Notes: generated from the letters alone by a model not told the origin. 64,000 nucleotides of DNA from Nocardia macrotermitis (GCF_009604405.1 NZ_WEGK01000023.1:47482-111481); one strand, 5' to 3'; shown: positions 16,529 to 26,428, counted from the stretch's first letter. Made by a program: numbers and translations.

Positions 16529-19500
16529 ATGCCCCACCCCGACGACCCGACAGCGGAACCACCGAATCTCAACGGCCCCAACACATCCGACCCCGAGTCG
16601 GACCTCCTGGCCTCCCAAGCAGTCGCCGCCACCACAGCAGCCGAACTGCCGGACAGCCACACCGCCAACGAATCAGGCATCGAGCAGCCAGCCACCCAGG
16701 CGGTGAACGTTGCCCCTCCCGATACGGCGGCCGAGTCCAGCGGTTCCGATGCTCGGCCGGAACCTCCAGCCACACAAGCAATCACCACCACAGCGGCCGA
16801 ACCACCGGATGACCACGAGCCGGATGTCGAGCAGCCGCCCACCCAGGCGGTGAACGTTGCCCGACCGGAAGCAATTGCCGGATCGGGTACTGCCCGTGAT
16901 CGGGAGGATCCACCTGCTACCCAGGCAATCACCGTTGCCCACGGGAAGGCATCACCGGATAGCAACGGCCCCAACAGTTCCGAGACCGAACAACCACCCA
17001 CGCAGGCGGTGATCACTGCCTCGGCTGATACGGCAGGCGAATCCAGCTGCTCCGACGCCGGGGCGGAATCTCCAGCGACGCACGCGATCGCCACTGCGGC
17101 GGTCGTGCTCTCGGGCAGCCACGACGTCAGCGGGTCGGGTGATGAACAACCGCCTACGCGGGCGGTGGGTGCCGGGGCGAATGCGGAAAGTGGAGGCGAG
17201 GTTCAGGCGGAACCTCCGGCGACGCAAGCCGTCGCTCCTACCGCGGCAGGGGGTGAGCAGACGCGGGCGGTGGGTGCTGCTGCTGGTACGGCAGGCGAAT
17301 CCATCGGCTCCGACGCCGGGGCGGAATCTCCAGCGACGCACGCGATCGCCACTGCGGCGGTCGTGCTCTCGGGCAGCCACGACGTCAGCGGGTCGGGTGA
17401 TGAACAACCGCCTACGCAGGCGGTGGGTGTCGGCGCAGCGGCAGGGAGTGGAGACGAGGTTCAGTCGGAACCATTGGCGACGCAGGCTGTAACTGCTACT
17501 GCGGCGGGTGGGGAGCAGACGCGGGCGGTGGGTGCCGGGGCGGATGCGGAAAGTGGAGGCGAGGTTCAAGTGGAACCTCCGGCGACGCAAGCCGTCGTTG
17601 CTACTGCGGCAGGGGGTGAACAGACCCAGGCAATCGGTGCTGGGGCGAATGCGGAAAGTAGGGCCGAGGTTCAGGCGGAACCTCCAGCTACGCAAGCCGT
17701 CACCGCTACTGCGGCAGAGGGTGAACAGACGCAGGCAGTCGGTGCTGGGGCGGATGCGGAAAGTGGGGCGGAGGTTCAGGCGGGACCTCCGGCTACGCAA
17801 GCAGTCGCTGCTACCGCGGCAGGGGGTGAGCAGACGCGGGCGGTGGGTGCTGCTGCTGGTTCGGGGGCTTCGGATGCAGCCGGGCGGGTTGGGGCTGAGG
17901 GGGTGGGTCCGGAGACGCGGGCTGTGGCCGGTGGGGAGCAGACTCGGGCTGTCGTTGTCGGGGGCGGGGTGGGTGCGGGGGCGCGGGCCGAGGCGGATAC
18001 GTTGGGGCGGTCGGGGGAGCGGGAGGGGACTTCGGGGCTGGTGGGTGGGCGCGGGAGTGGGCGGACGGTGCGGAGTCGGCCTACCGTGCGGCGGTTGGGG
18101 GCCGGGCTGGTGGAGATTCCGGTGGTGCCGCCGATGGATCCGCGAGCGGTGGTGCTGGCCGATCCGGTGGTCGCCGAGGGGCGGCGGTTCTGCTGGCGGT
18201 GCGGTAAGCCGGTCGGGCGGGCGACGCCGGAGCATGCGGCGCGGGCGGCGGGGACGTGTGAAATCTGCGGTGCGCCTTATGATTTCCGGCCGTTCCTGCA
18301 ATCGGGCGATATGGTCGTGGCGCAGTACGAGATCCAGGGGTGTATCGCGCACGGCGGGCTGGGGTGGATCTACCTGGCCGTCGACCGCAATGTGAACGAC
18401 CGGTGGGTGGTGCTCAAGGGCCTGCTGCACGGCGGTGATGCCGAGGCGCAGGCGGTCGCGGTCACCGAGCGGCGCTACCTGGCCGAACTCGCCCATCCGA
18501 GCATCGTCAAGATCCACAACTTCGTCGAATACCCCGGACCGGGCGGAAACCCGATCGGCTACATCGTCATGGAATACGTGGGCGGCCGATCGCTGCGGGA
18601 CATGCTCGACACGTACACCCGGCCCGAACGCATGGCGGTCACCGAGGGCATCGCCTATCTGCTGGAAATCCTTCCGGCACTGGAATATCTGCATTCGCAG
18701 GACCTGGCCTACAACGATCTCAAGCCCGACAACATCATGGTCACCGAGGATCAGGTGAAACTGATCGACCTGGGCGCGGTCGCGGCCTTCGAATCGTACG
18801 GAAACCTGTACGGCACCAGGGGTTTCCAGGCCCCCGAGATCGGCCGCACCGGCCCCACCGCGGCCTCGGACATCTACACCGTCGGCCGCACCCTGGCTGT
18901 GCTGACCCTCAACATGCCCACCGACAAGGGCCGCTACGTCGACGGAATCCCCAGTCCGGCAAGCGAACCCACGCTGGCACGCTACGAATTCCTGCACCGC
19001 CTGCTGCTGCGGGCCACCGACCCGGATCCGGCCCGGCGCTTCACCTCCGCCCGCCTGATGGCCTCCCAGCTCGCGGGCGTGCTGCGCGAAATCCTCTCGG
19101 CCGACAGCGGAACCGAACATCCGCAGCTGTCCACCCTGTTCAGCGCGCCGCGCACCAGTTTCGGCACCCAGGAACTGCTCGCCCAGACCGACGCCTACAC
19201 CGACGGTCGCGAGCGCTCCAAGAATTTCCCCTCCCGCGATGTCGTTGCGGCACTGCCGGTTCCGCTGATCGATCCGGCCGACCCGTCCGCGGCGCTGCTG
19301 GCCGGAACGGTCCATCCCGAACCACTGCCCGCTCTGGAGGCCGTCCGCATCGCCCGCGCCCGCGCCGAGGCCGAAGCGTTCGAGATACCGGACACCTTCG
19401 AGGTCGAATGCACCCTCGCCGAGGTCCGCATCCAGTTGGCGCTGGAACACGCGGAAACGGCCCGGGAGTTGTTGAGCCGCTTGGCCGAATCCGATTGGCG

Positions 19501-20185
19501 CGTCCAGTGGTATCAGGGCCTGGCCGCACTGCTCGAACTCGAATACGAGCGCGCGTTCGACCGATTCGACGCGGTCCTGCAAGCACTGCCCGGCGAGATC
19601 GCCCCCAAACTGGCTCTCGCCGCGACGGCGGAACTCATTCTGCAACAGTGGGATTCACCCGACCCCGAACAGTGGCGCAGCTACGCCGAGAAGTTCTACG
19701 CGACCGTCTGGCGCACCGACCGCAGCGTGGTCAGCGCGGCCTTCGGCCTGGCCCGCCAGCTCACCGCCGACGACCGCGTACAGGAGGCGGTGGACGCCCT
19801 GGATCAGGTCCCCGCCGCCTCCCGCCACCACGACGTCGCCCGACTGACCGCCGTCCTGCTGCTCATCACCGCCGCCCCGGTCGCCGAATTGTCCGAGGAC
19901 GCACTGCATCTCGCCGCCTACCGGGTCGAACAGGTACCGGCGGGCGAACATCGCGCAAACCAGATCCGGGTGCTCGTCGTCGGCACCGCACTGGCCTGGT
20001 TGCAGGCCGGGAACAAGCCCAGGAATCCCGACGCCACCCTCTTCGGAGCCCCCTTCACCGAACGCGATCTGCGCGACGGCGCCGAAACCGGTCTGCGCGG
20101 ACTGGCCCGCACCGCCCCCGCCCGCACCCACCGATATGCCCTGGTGGACCTCGCCAACGCGCTGCGCGCCAAGACCTGGTTCTAG
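16529..20185 (+). CDS. pknG: Serine/threonine protein kinase PknG with a greatly expanded N-terminus
   Basis: 1218 aa versus about 750 in M. tuberculosis PknG, a soluble kinase that controls the 2-oxoglutarate node through GarA/OdhI. From residue ~535 the family layout is complete: a rubredoxin-like metal site (C555, C558, C577, C580), then the kinase domain from ~603 with catalytic lysine K630, non-RD loop YNDLKPDN (D730) and LIDLGAV, followed by a C-terminal TPR domain. Residues 29-475 are a low-complexity region with 21 T-[QHR]-A-[VI] motifs. M. tuberculosis PknG has a single such motif around its Thr32 autophosphorylation site. The region is recently duplicated at the DNA level. Confidence 0.97.
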   Translation: MPHPDDPTAEPPNLNGPNTSDPESDLLASQAVAATTAAELPDSHTANESGIEQPATQAVNVAPPDTAAESSGSDARPEPPATQAITTTAAEPPDDHEPDVEQPPTQAVNVARPEAIAGSGTARDREDPPATQAITVAHGKASPDSNGPNSSETEQPPTQAVITASADTAGESSCSDAGAESPATHAIATAAVVLSGSHDVSGSGDEQPPTRAVGAGANAESGGEVQAEPPATQAVAPTAAGGEQTRAVGAAAGTAGESIGSDAGAESPATHAIATAAVVLSGSHDVSGSGDEQPPTQAVGVGAAAGSGDEVQSEPLATQAVTATAAGGEQTRAVGAGADAESGGEVQVEPPATQAVVATAAGGEQTQAIGAGANAESRAEVQAEPPATQAVTATAAEGEQTQAVGAGADAESGAEVQAGPPATQAVAATAAGGEQTRAVGAAAGSGASDAAGRVGAEGVGPETRAVAGGEQTRAVVVGGGVGAGARAEADTLGRSGEREGTSGLVGGRGSGRTVRSRPTVRRLGAGLVEIPVVPPMDPRAVVLADPVVAEGRRFCWRCGKPVGRATPEHAARAAGTCEICGAPYDFRPFLQSGDMVVAQYEIQGCIAHGGLGWIYLAVDRNVNDRWVVLKGLLHGGDAEAQAVAVTERRYLAELAHPSIVKIHNFVEYPGPGGNPIGYIVMEYVGGRSLRDMLDTYTRPERMAVTEGIAYLLEILPALEYLHSQDLAYNDLKPDNIMVTEDQVKLIDLGAVAAFESYGNLYGTRGFQAPEIGRTGPTAASDIYTVGRTLAVLTLNMPTDKGRYVDGIPSPASEPTLARYEFLHRLLLRATDPDPARRFTSARLMASQLAGVLREILSADSGTEHPQLSTLFSAPRTSFGTQELLAQTDAYTDGRERSKNFPSRDVVAALPVPLIDPADPSAALLAGTVHPEPLPALEAVRIARARAEAEAFEIPDTFEVECTLAEVRIQLALEHAETARELLSRLAESDWRVQWYQGLAALLELEYERAFDRFDAVLQALPGEIAPKLALAATAELILQQWDSPDPEQWRSYAEKFYATVWRTDRSVVSAAFGLARQLTADDRVQEAVDALDQVPAASRHHDVARLTAVLLLITAAPVAELSEDALHLAAYRVEQVPAGEHRANQIRVLVVGTALAWLQAGNKPRNPDATLFGAPFTERDLRDGAETGLRGLARTAPARTHRYALVDLANALRAKTWF
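16610..17955 (+). repeat. Repeat array coding TQA[VI]-type motifs in pknG
   Basis: Degenerate coding repeats, most often EPPATQAV and GGEQTRAVGAGA units. I count 13 TQA[VI], 6 TRAV and 2 THAI, plus one SQAV. A stretch of about 125 nt near 17034-17160 recurs almost unchanged 258 nt later (about 17290-17420), in frame, showing recent tandem duplication. Confidence 0.9.
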
Positions 20186-20283
20186 TCACTCGCCAGGAAA
20201 GATCAACGCGCGCAAGGATTTTCCGCTAACCTACAGCATTGTCCGGGTGTTCCCACGGCGACTCATCGAAAGGCAGGCCCACG

Positions 20284-21933
20284 ATGACAACGACCTCCGA
20301 AGACTCCACACCCCAGACGGAATCCACACCCCCGACCCGCGAGATCGACGCGGTGGTCGTCGGAGCCGGATTCGCCGGACTCCACATGCTGTACCGGCTG
20401 CGCAAGCTCGGCCTCTCGGTGCGCGTGTACGAGGCCGGCGACGGTATCGGCGGCACCTGGTATTCGAACCGCTATCCGGGCGCGCGCGTCGACGTGAAGA
20501 GCATGTACTACAACTATTCCTTCGATCCCGAGCTCGAGCAGGAGTGGGAGTGGTCGGAGAAGCTGCCGCCGCAGCCGGAGCTGCTCCGCTACATCGAGCA
20601 CGTCGCGGACCGGTTCGACCTGCGCAAGGACGTGCAACTGCGGACCCGGATCACCGCCGCGGTCTACGACGAATCCACCGCGCGCTGGCAGCTCACGACC
20701 GATGCGGGCGAGGTCGTCTCGGCACGTTTCGCGATCATGGCCACCGGCTGCCTGTCGGCGGCGAAACTGGTGGAGGTTCCCGGCATCGAGACGTTCCGGG
20801 GCCGCAGCTTCCACACCGGTAGCTGGCCCGCGGAGAAGGTGGACTTCACCGGCCGCCGGGTCGCGGTGATCGGCACCGGATCCTCAGGGGTGCAGGTGAT
20901 TCCGCTGGTCGCCGAGCAGGCCGAGCAGCTCACCGTATTCCAGCGGACCGCGAATTACGTTCTCCCCGCGGGCAATCACCCGATGGACCCCGACTATCAA
21001 CGCGAGATCAAGTCCCGCTATCGCGAGGTGCGCAAGGCCAATCGGGAATCGGGATTCGGCATCGCACAACCCGAGGCCACCAAAGGCGCGCTCGAGGTGA
21101 GCGAGGACGAGCGAAATGCCTTCTACCACAGGGTGTGGACGGACAAGAACAGCGAACTGGTAAGCATGCTGGTCGGCTTCACCGACACCCTCGCCGACGA
21201 GGCGTCCAATGAGACCGCCGCACAGTTCATCCGCGATCGGATCGGCGAGATCGTCACCGATCCCGCTGTCGCCCAACTACTCCAGCCCGACGGCTTCTTC
21301 GGCGTCAAACGCCCCTGCCTGGGCACGAACTACTACGAGACCTTCAATCGTCCCAACGTCCGGCTCGTGGATGTCGCCGCGGCCCCGCTCACCGCGATCA
21401 CCGAATCCGGAATCGCCACGGCGGACGAGAGTTTCGAGTTCGACGACATCATCTACGCCACCGGATACGACGCGGTGACCGGCGCGCTGGACGCGATCGA
21501 CATCCGCGGCCGGGACGGCGCGTCACTGCGGGAGAAGTGGGCCGACGGGCCCGTCACCTACCTCGGCCTGGCCGTGGCGGGCTTCCCGAACCTCTTCACG
21601 ATCACCGGACCGGGCAGTCCCTCGGTGCTGTCGAACATGATGGTGTCCATCGAACAGCACGTCGACTGGGTCGCCGACGCGATCGACGCGCTGCGATCCA
21701 AGGGCGTCACCACCATGGAGGCCGAGACCGACGCGGAGCGGGAGTGGACCCGGCACGTCGACGAGGTCGGCGATATGACGCTGTACCCGAAGGTGGACTC
21801 CTGGTACGTGGGCTCGAACGTGCCCGGCAAACCTCGGGTTATGTACGCGTACATCGGCGGCGTCGGGCCGTATCGCGAGAAGTGCGATCAGGTCGCCGCC
21901 GACGATTACGAGGGTTTCACGCTGACGCCGTGA
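20284..21933 (+). CDS. Flavin-containing monooxygenase, Baeyer-Villiger type
   Basis: 549 aa. It has two Rossmann motifs (VVGAGFAG near residue 26 and VIGTGSSG in the middle) and the fingerprint FRGRSFHTGSWP, which fits the FxGxxxHxxxWP pattern of Baeyer-Villiger monooxygenases of the cyclohexanone monooxygenase class. It would insert oxygen next to a carbonyl using NADPH and O2. The ATG at 20284 follows AGGCAGG; the N-terminal tail is Thr/Pro-rich. It is inserted between pknG and ackA, which are neighbours in M. tuberculosis. Its 3' end overlaps ackA by 17 bp on the opposite strand. The substrate is unknown. Confidence 0.9.
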   Translation: MTTTSEDSTPQTESTPPTREIDAVVVGAGFAGLHMLYRLRKLGLSVRVYEAGDGIGGTWYSNRYPGARVDVKSMYYNYSFDPELEQEWEWSEKLPPQPELLRYIEHVADRFDLRKDVQLRTRITAAVYDESTARWQLTTDAGEVVSARFAIMATGCLSAAKLVEVPGIETFRGRSFHTGSWPAEKVDFTGRRVAVIGTGSSGVQVIPLVAEQAEQLTVFQRTANYVLPAGNHPMDPDYQREIKSRYREVRKANRESGFGIAQPEATKGALEVSEDERNAFYHRVWTDKNSELVSMLVGFTDTLADEASNETAAQFIRDRIGEIVTDPAVAQLLQPDGFFGVKRPCLGTNYYETFNRPNVRLVDVAAAPLTAITESGIATADESFEFDDIIYATGYDAVTGALDAIDIRGRDGASLREKWADGPVTYLGLAVAGFPNLFTITGPGSPSVLSNMMVSIEQHVDWVADAIDALRSKGVTTMEAETDAEREWTRHVDEVGDMTLYPKVDSWYVGSNVPGKPRVMYAYIGGVGPYREKCDQVAADDYEGFTLTP

Positions 21934-23122
21934 CCAGGGCCGCGGCCGCGCGTGCGATGGCCAGTTCCTCGTTCGTGGGCACGACGAGTACCGGGATCTC
22001 GGCGTCGGGCGGCGAGATATACCGGGCCGCACGGCTTTTCGCGGTATTGAGGTCCGCGTCGACGCCGATGCCGAACCGGGACAGCCCGGCCGAGGCATCG
22101 GCGCGGACCTGCGGACTGTTCTCCCCGACACCGGCGGTGAAGGTGATCGCGTGCACCTCACCCAGATCGATCAGGTACGCGCCGATGTAGTGGCGCAGCC
22201 GGTGGATGTACACCTCGTAGGCCAGCCGCGCGGCCTGATCACCGGTGTCGATGAGGCGTTGCAGTTCCCGGAAGTCGTTCACCCCGGACAACCCCTTGAG
22301 CCCCGAATTCCGGTTCAGCAGTAGATCTATCGCGTCGATGTCGAAATCGGCGGTGCGCATCAGATGCCCGATGATGCCGGGATCGAGATCGCCCGAGCGG
22401 GTGCCCATCACCAGCCCTTCCAGCGGGGTCAGCCCCATACTGGTATCCACCGCGCGACCGCCCCGGATCGCCGAGGCCGACGCGCCGTTACCCAGGTGCA
22501 GCACAATCTGATTCACCGCCGCGGCATCCCGCCCGAGCAGTTCGGCGACCTGCCCGGAGACGTACTCGTGCGAGGTACCGTGGAACCCGTAACGTCGGAT
22601 ACCGTGCGCCGCAGCGACTTTCGCATCTATCGCATAGGTCTTCGCGGCATCGGGCAGCCCGTGGAAGAACGCCGTGTCGAACACCGCGACCTGCGGCACC
22701 GCAGGCAGCAGCCGCCGCGCGGATTCGATACCGATCACATTGGCCGGATTGTGCAGCGGCGCAAGGGCGGACAGCTCGTCGATCGAGGTCAGCACGGCGT
22801 CGGTGACGAGTGTCGGCCGGTAGAACACCTCGCCGCCGTGCACCACCCGATGCCCGACCGCGTACAGCCCCTCACCGGTCAGATCGTGCCCGCTGCGCGC
22901 GAAGAGTTCGAACACCACCCGCAGTCCGGTCGCGTGCTCGGGAATCGGCCCGTCGTGCGCGAGCGTCCGCCCGTCGGCCTCGTGCTCGACCGTCGGCGAC
23001 CCGGGCTCCACCGGCTCGCCGATCCGCGACACCATGCCCGAGGCCGCGACCGCACCCGAAACTGGTTCCAGCAGTTGATATTTGATCGACGACGACCCGG
23101 AATTGATCACCAGGACCCGCAT
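21917..23122 (-). CDS. ackA: Acetate kinase
   Basis: Interconverts acetyl phosphate/ADP and acetate/ATP; 401 aa. Family signatures LVINSGSSSIKYQL, VFDTAFFHGLP, YGFHGTSHEYVS and TAGVGENSP are all seen. Tandem ATGs exist at 23125 and 23122; the second is better spaced from AGGAGG. It lies 29 nt after pta, so the acetate pathway is one operon. The convergent monooxygenase gene overlaps its last 17 bp. Confidence 0.96.
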   Translation of the reverse strand: MRVLVINSGSSSIKYQLLEPVSGAVAASGMVSRIGEPVEPGSPTVEHEADGRTLAHDGPIPEHATGLRVVFELFARSGHDLTGEGLYAVGHRVVHGGEVFYRPTLVTDAVLTSIDELSALAPLHNPANVIGIESARRLLPAVPQVAVFDTAFFHGLPDAAKTYAIDAKVAAAHGIRRYGFHGTSHEYVSGQVAELLGRDAAAVNQIVLHLGNGASASAIRGGRAVDTSMGLTPLEGLVMGTRSGDLDPGIIGHLMRTADFDIDAIDLLLNRNSGLKGLSGVNDFRELQRLIDTGDQAARLAYEVYIHRLRHYIGAYLIDLGEVHAITFTAGVGENSPQVRADASAGLSRFGIGVDADLNTAKSRAARYISPPDAEIPVLVVPTNEELAIARAAAALVTASA

Positions 23123-23151
23123 CATGCCTCCTGTTTCCGCACCCACGCCGC

Positions 23152-25227
23152 TCACTCGGTTCCGGTCTGCGCCTGAATGGCGGTGATCGCGACGGTGTTG
23201 ACGATATCGGCGACCAGCGCGCCCCGGGACAGGTCGTTCACCGGTTTGCGCAGGCCCTGCAACACCGGTCCGATCGCGACCGCGCCCGCACTGCGCTGCA
23301 CCGCCTTGTAGGTGTTGTTCCCGGTGTTCAGATCCGGGAAGACGAAAACCGTTGCGCGCCCGGCGACTTCGGAATTCGGCAGTTTGGTGCTGGCGACCGT
23401 CGGCTCGATCGCGGCGTCGTACTGGATCGGCCCCTCCACCAGCAGTTGCGGCGCGCGCTCGTGCACCAGCGCGGTCGCGGTGCGCACCTTGTCCACATCC
23501 ACGCCGCTGCCGGACTCCCCCGTCGAATAGGACAGCATCGCCACCCGCGGCGCGATACCGAACTGCTGCGCGGTGCGGGCCGAGGAGATCGCGATATCGG
23601 CGAGCTGTTCGGCGGTCGGATCGGGCACCACCGCGCAATCACCGTAGGCCAGCACCCGATCCGCCAGGCACATCAGGAACACGCTCGACACCGTCGACAC
23701 CCCGGGCTCGGTCTTGATGATCTCGAACGAGGGCCGGATGGTGTGCGCGGTGGTGTGCGCCGCACCGGACACCATCCCGTCGGCGATGCCCTCGTAGACC
23801 ATCATCGTCCCGAAATACGAGATGTCGCTGAGGTATTCGCGCGCCCGATCCTCGGTCATCCCCCTGTGTGCCCGCAGCACGGTGTATTCCTTGGCGAATT
23901 CGTCACGCAGACTGGATGTTTCGGGGTTCAACACCTCGGCCTCGGCGATATCCACCCCGAGTTCGGCGGCCCGGCCCCGTACCGCGGCCTCGTCGCCGAG
24001 GATGGTCAGCTCGGCGATCTTGCGTTGCAGCACCCGCCCGGCCGCGCGCAGGATGCGATCGTCACTCCCCTCGGGCAACACGATGCGCCGCCGATCCGCG
24101 CGGGCCCGCTCGATCAGCTGATATTCGAACATCTGCGGCGTCACCACCGAGGGAATCGGAACCTCGATGCGCCGCAACAACTGTCGCGCGTCGACCCGCT
24201 GTTCCATGAGCGCGAGCGCGGTGTCGACCTTGCGGATGCTCGACAGCGACACCCGGCCGCGGGTGCGCGCGGCGACCGCGGTGTCGAAGGTGCCCAGCTC
24301 GGTGGTGAGGATCGGCAGTTTCGGTTTCAGGCCCGCGATCAGCCGCGCGATCGAGGGGTGCGGCAGCATGCCGCCGTTCATGATGATGCCCGCCAGCGAC
24401 GGAAAGCCTTCCGCCTCATGGGCGTTCACCAGACTCAGCAGCGCGTCGGAGCGGTCGCCCGGGACGATCACCGCGTCACCGTCGGACAGCCGTTCGAGGA
24501 TGTGCTCCGCGGTCATCCCGCCGACCATCACGTGCAACGCCTCGCGCTGCATCAATTCCGGGTCGCCGGAATAGATTTCGCCGTCGATGGCCTCGCACAG
24601 CTCGGCGATGGTGGGCGCGCTCAGCAGCGGCACCTCCGGCAACGTCCAGGACGGCACGTCCACCACCCGCAGCGCGTCCGCGATCTCGTCGAGTGCGTCG
24701 GGATCGCAGCGATTGGCGATGATCGCGACCAGTTGGGCGTGTTCGGCGCCGAGTTCGCCCACGCACAGTTCGGCCAGTTCGGCGACCTGCGCGGGCGTCC
24801 GGTCGGAGCCGCGCAACGCCAGCACCACGGGCGCGCCCAGATTGGCGGCGATGCGCGCGTTGTACCGGAGTTCGCTGGGGCCGGCCACGTCGGTGTAGTC
24901 GCTGCCGACGATCACCACCGCGTCGCACACCTTGGCGACCTCGTGGAAACGCATCACGATATCGCTGATCGCGGCGTCCGGATCGGCGTGCACCTGCTCG
25001 TAGCCGACGCCGATCGCCTGGTCGTAATCGATATCGGCGGTGCTGTGCTCGAGCAGCAGTTCGAGAATGTAGTCGCGCTGCGTGGTCGAGCGGCTGATCG
25101 GCCGGAACACCCCCACCCGCGGCGTGGTCGCGCACAGCATCTGCAACACCCCGAGCGCGACGGTCGATTTCCCGGTGTCCCCCTCCGGAGAGGCGATGTA
25201 CACGGTGGACGGTGCGATATCGGCCAT
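23152..25227 (-). CDS. pta: Phosphate acetyltransferase
   Basis: 691-aa long-form Pta. The N-terminal P-loop-like domain begins STVYIASPEGDTGKS, a central DRTGG-type domain follows (near residues 215-330), and the C-terminal catalytic PTA_PTB domain has IVLPEGSDDRILRAA and VVPDPTAEQLADIAI. It converts acetyl-CoA and phosphate to acetyl phosphate for AckA. The start MADIAPS at 25227 was preferred over an upstream in-frame start at 25293 because the latter adds unrelated residues. Confidence 0.96.
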   Translation of the reverse strand: MADIAPSTVYIASPEGDTGKSTVALGVLQMLCATTPRVGVFRPISRSTTQRDYILELLLEHSTADIDYDQAIGVGYEQVHADPDAAISDIVMRFHEVAKVCDAVVIVGSDYTDVAGPSELRYNARIAANLGAPVVLALRGSDRTPAQVAELAELCVGELGAEHAQLVAIIANRCDPDALDEIADALRVVDVPSWTLPEVPLLSAPTIAELCEAIDGEIYSGDPELMQREALHVMVGGMTAEHILERLSDGDAVIVPGDRSDALLSLVNAHEAEGFPSLAGIIMNGGMLPHPSIARLIAGLKPKLPILTTELGTFDTAVAARTRGRVSLSSIRKVDTALALMEQRVDARQLLRRIEVPIPSVVTPQMFEYQLIERARADRRRIVLPEGSDDRILRAAGRVLQRKIAELTILGDEAAVRGRAAELGVDIAEAEVLNPETSSLRDEFAKEYTVLRAHRGMTEDRAREYLSDISYFGTMMVYEGIADGMVSGAAHTTAHTIRPSFEIIKTEPGVSTVSSVFLMCLADRVLAYGDCAVVPDPTAEQLADIAISSARTAQQFGIAPRVAMLSYSTGESGSGVDVDKVRTATALVHERAPQLLVEGPIQYDAAIEPTVASTKLPNSEVAGRATVFVFPDLNTGNNTYKAVQRSAGAVAIGPVLQGLRKPVNDLSRGALVADIVNTVAITAIQAQTGTE

Positions 25228-25381
25228 GCTCGCGAGCTTAACCAGCGTCCGCGCCGGATTCCCCCACCGCACGGCGAACTGCTGGAAAATCACATTCGCA
25301 CACAGTGGAGAACTGCTTGTTCACATGAATTCGGCCCGGCACACCGCGAAGCAGTCGCCACCCGGGAATGCAAGGAGATCA

Positions 25382-25414
25382 GCGTGGCTGCCGCCCGACA
25401 GACGGCAGCCACGC
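25382..25414 (-). terminator. Terminator hairpin of fgd
   Basis: Perfect 12-bp stem (25382-25393 with 25403-25414) and a 9-nt loop, beginning 7 nt after the fgd stop. Confidence 0.75.
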
Positions 25415-25420
25415 AATGAG

Positions 25421-26428
25421 TTACAGCGCGCGCAAGCGGGGTGCGATATCGCGCTGGAACAGATCCAGGAACCGCCGCTGATCATGCCCGGGCGCGTGGA
25501 ACACCAGGTGGTTCAAGCCCGCATCGATGTACGGCTTGATCAGCTCCACCGTCTCGTCCGGATCACTCGCCACGATCCACCGCTTGGCGATCTGCTCGAT
25601 GGGCAGCGCGTCGGCGGCGGCCTCCATCTCGATCGGATCGGTGATGTCGTGCTTCTGCTCCGCGGTCAGCGACAGTGGCGCCCAGAAACGCGTGTTCTGT
25701 AGTGCCAGTTCGGGATCGGTGTCGTAGGAGATCTTGATCTCGATCATCCGATCGATATCGTCGGTGCTGCGCCCGGCCTTGGCCGCACCCTCGCCGAGCG
25801 CGGGCATCAACTTCTCGGTGTAGAGGTCCATCCCCTTGCCCGAGGTGCAGATGAAACCGTCACCCGCGCGCCCGGCGTACCGCGCCACCAGCGGCCCGCC
25901 CGCGGCGATGTACACCGGGATGCCGCCCTTGGGCACGTCGTAGATCGAGGCCCCGACGGTGTGGTAGTACTCGCCCTCGAAGGTGACCCGGTCACCGGTC
26001 CACAGCGCGCGCATCAGATCGACCGACTCGCGCAGCCGCGCGAAACGCTCCTTGAATTCCGGCCAGTCGCCCTTGTATCCGGTGGCGATCTCGTTCAGCG
26101 CCTCACCCGAGCCGACGCCGAGCATGATGCGGTCCGGGTACAGGCAGCCCATGGTGGCGAAGGCCTGCGCGACCACCGCCGGGTTGTAGCGGAAGGTCGG
26201 GGTGAGCACCGAGGTGCCCAGCTGGATCCGGGTGGTGCGCTCACCGACCGCGGTCATCCACGCCAGGGAGAACGGCGCGTGACCGCCCTCGTGCCGCCAC
26301 GGCTGGAAGTGATCGCTCACCGTCGCGCTGTCCAGGCCGTGCTCCTCGGCCGCGACCGCGAGCTCCACCAGCTCCCGGGGACCGAACTGTTCTGCCGACG
26401 CCTTGTATCCCAGCTTGAGATCACTCAC
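25421..26428 (-). CDS. fgd: F420-dependent glucose-6-phosphate dehydrogenase
   Basis: 335 aa. Oxidises glucose-6-phosphate with reduction of coenzyme F420, feeding F420H2-dependent reductases. It is near-identical in layout to mycobacterial Fgd1: LKLGYKASAEQFGP at the N-terminus, ATVSDHFQPWRH, TSVLTPTFRYNP, and FHAPGHDQRRFL at the end. The GTG at 26426-26428 has GAGGTG upstream. It lies upstream of pta-ackA on the same strand, but a strong terminator separates them. The presence of fgd shows the host makes F420. Confidence 0.97.
   Translation of the reverse strand: MSDLKLGYKASAEQFGPRELVELAVAAEEHGLDSATVSDHFQPWRHEGGHAPFSLAWMTAVGERTTRIQLGTSVLTPTFRYNPAVVAQAFATMGCLYPDRIMLGVGSGEALNEIATGYKGDWPEFKERFARLRESVDLMRALWTGDRVTFEGEYYHTVGASIYDVPKGGIPVYIAAGGPLVARYAGRAGDGFICTSGKGMDLYTEKLMPALGEGAAKAGRSTDDIDRMIEIKISYDTDPELALQNTRFWAPLSLTAEQKHDITDPIEMEAAADALPIEQIAKRWIVASDPDETVELIKPYIDAGLNHLVFHAPGHDQRRFLDLFQRDIAPRLRAL

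Noticed and set aside
16952..19645. 897-codon open frame on the minus strand across pknG
   Set aside because: It is antisense to an unmistakable kinase gene; its residue composition is that of a GC-rich shadow frame and no domain is seen.
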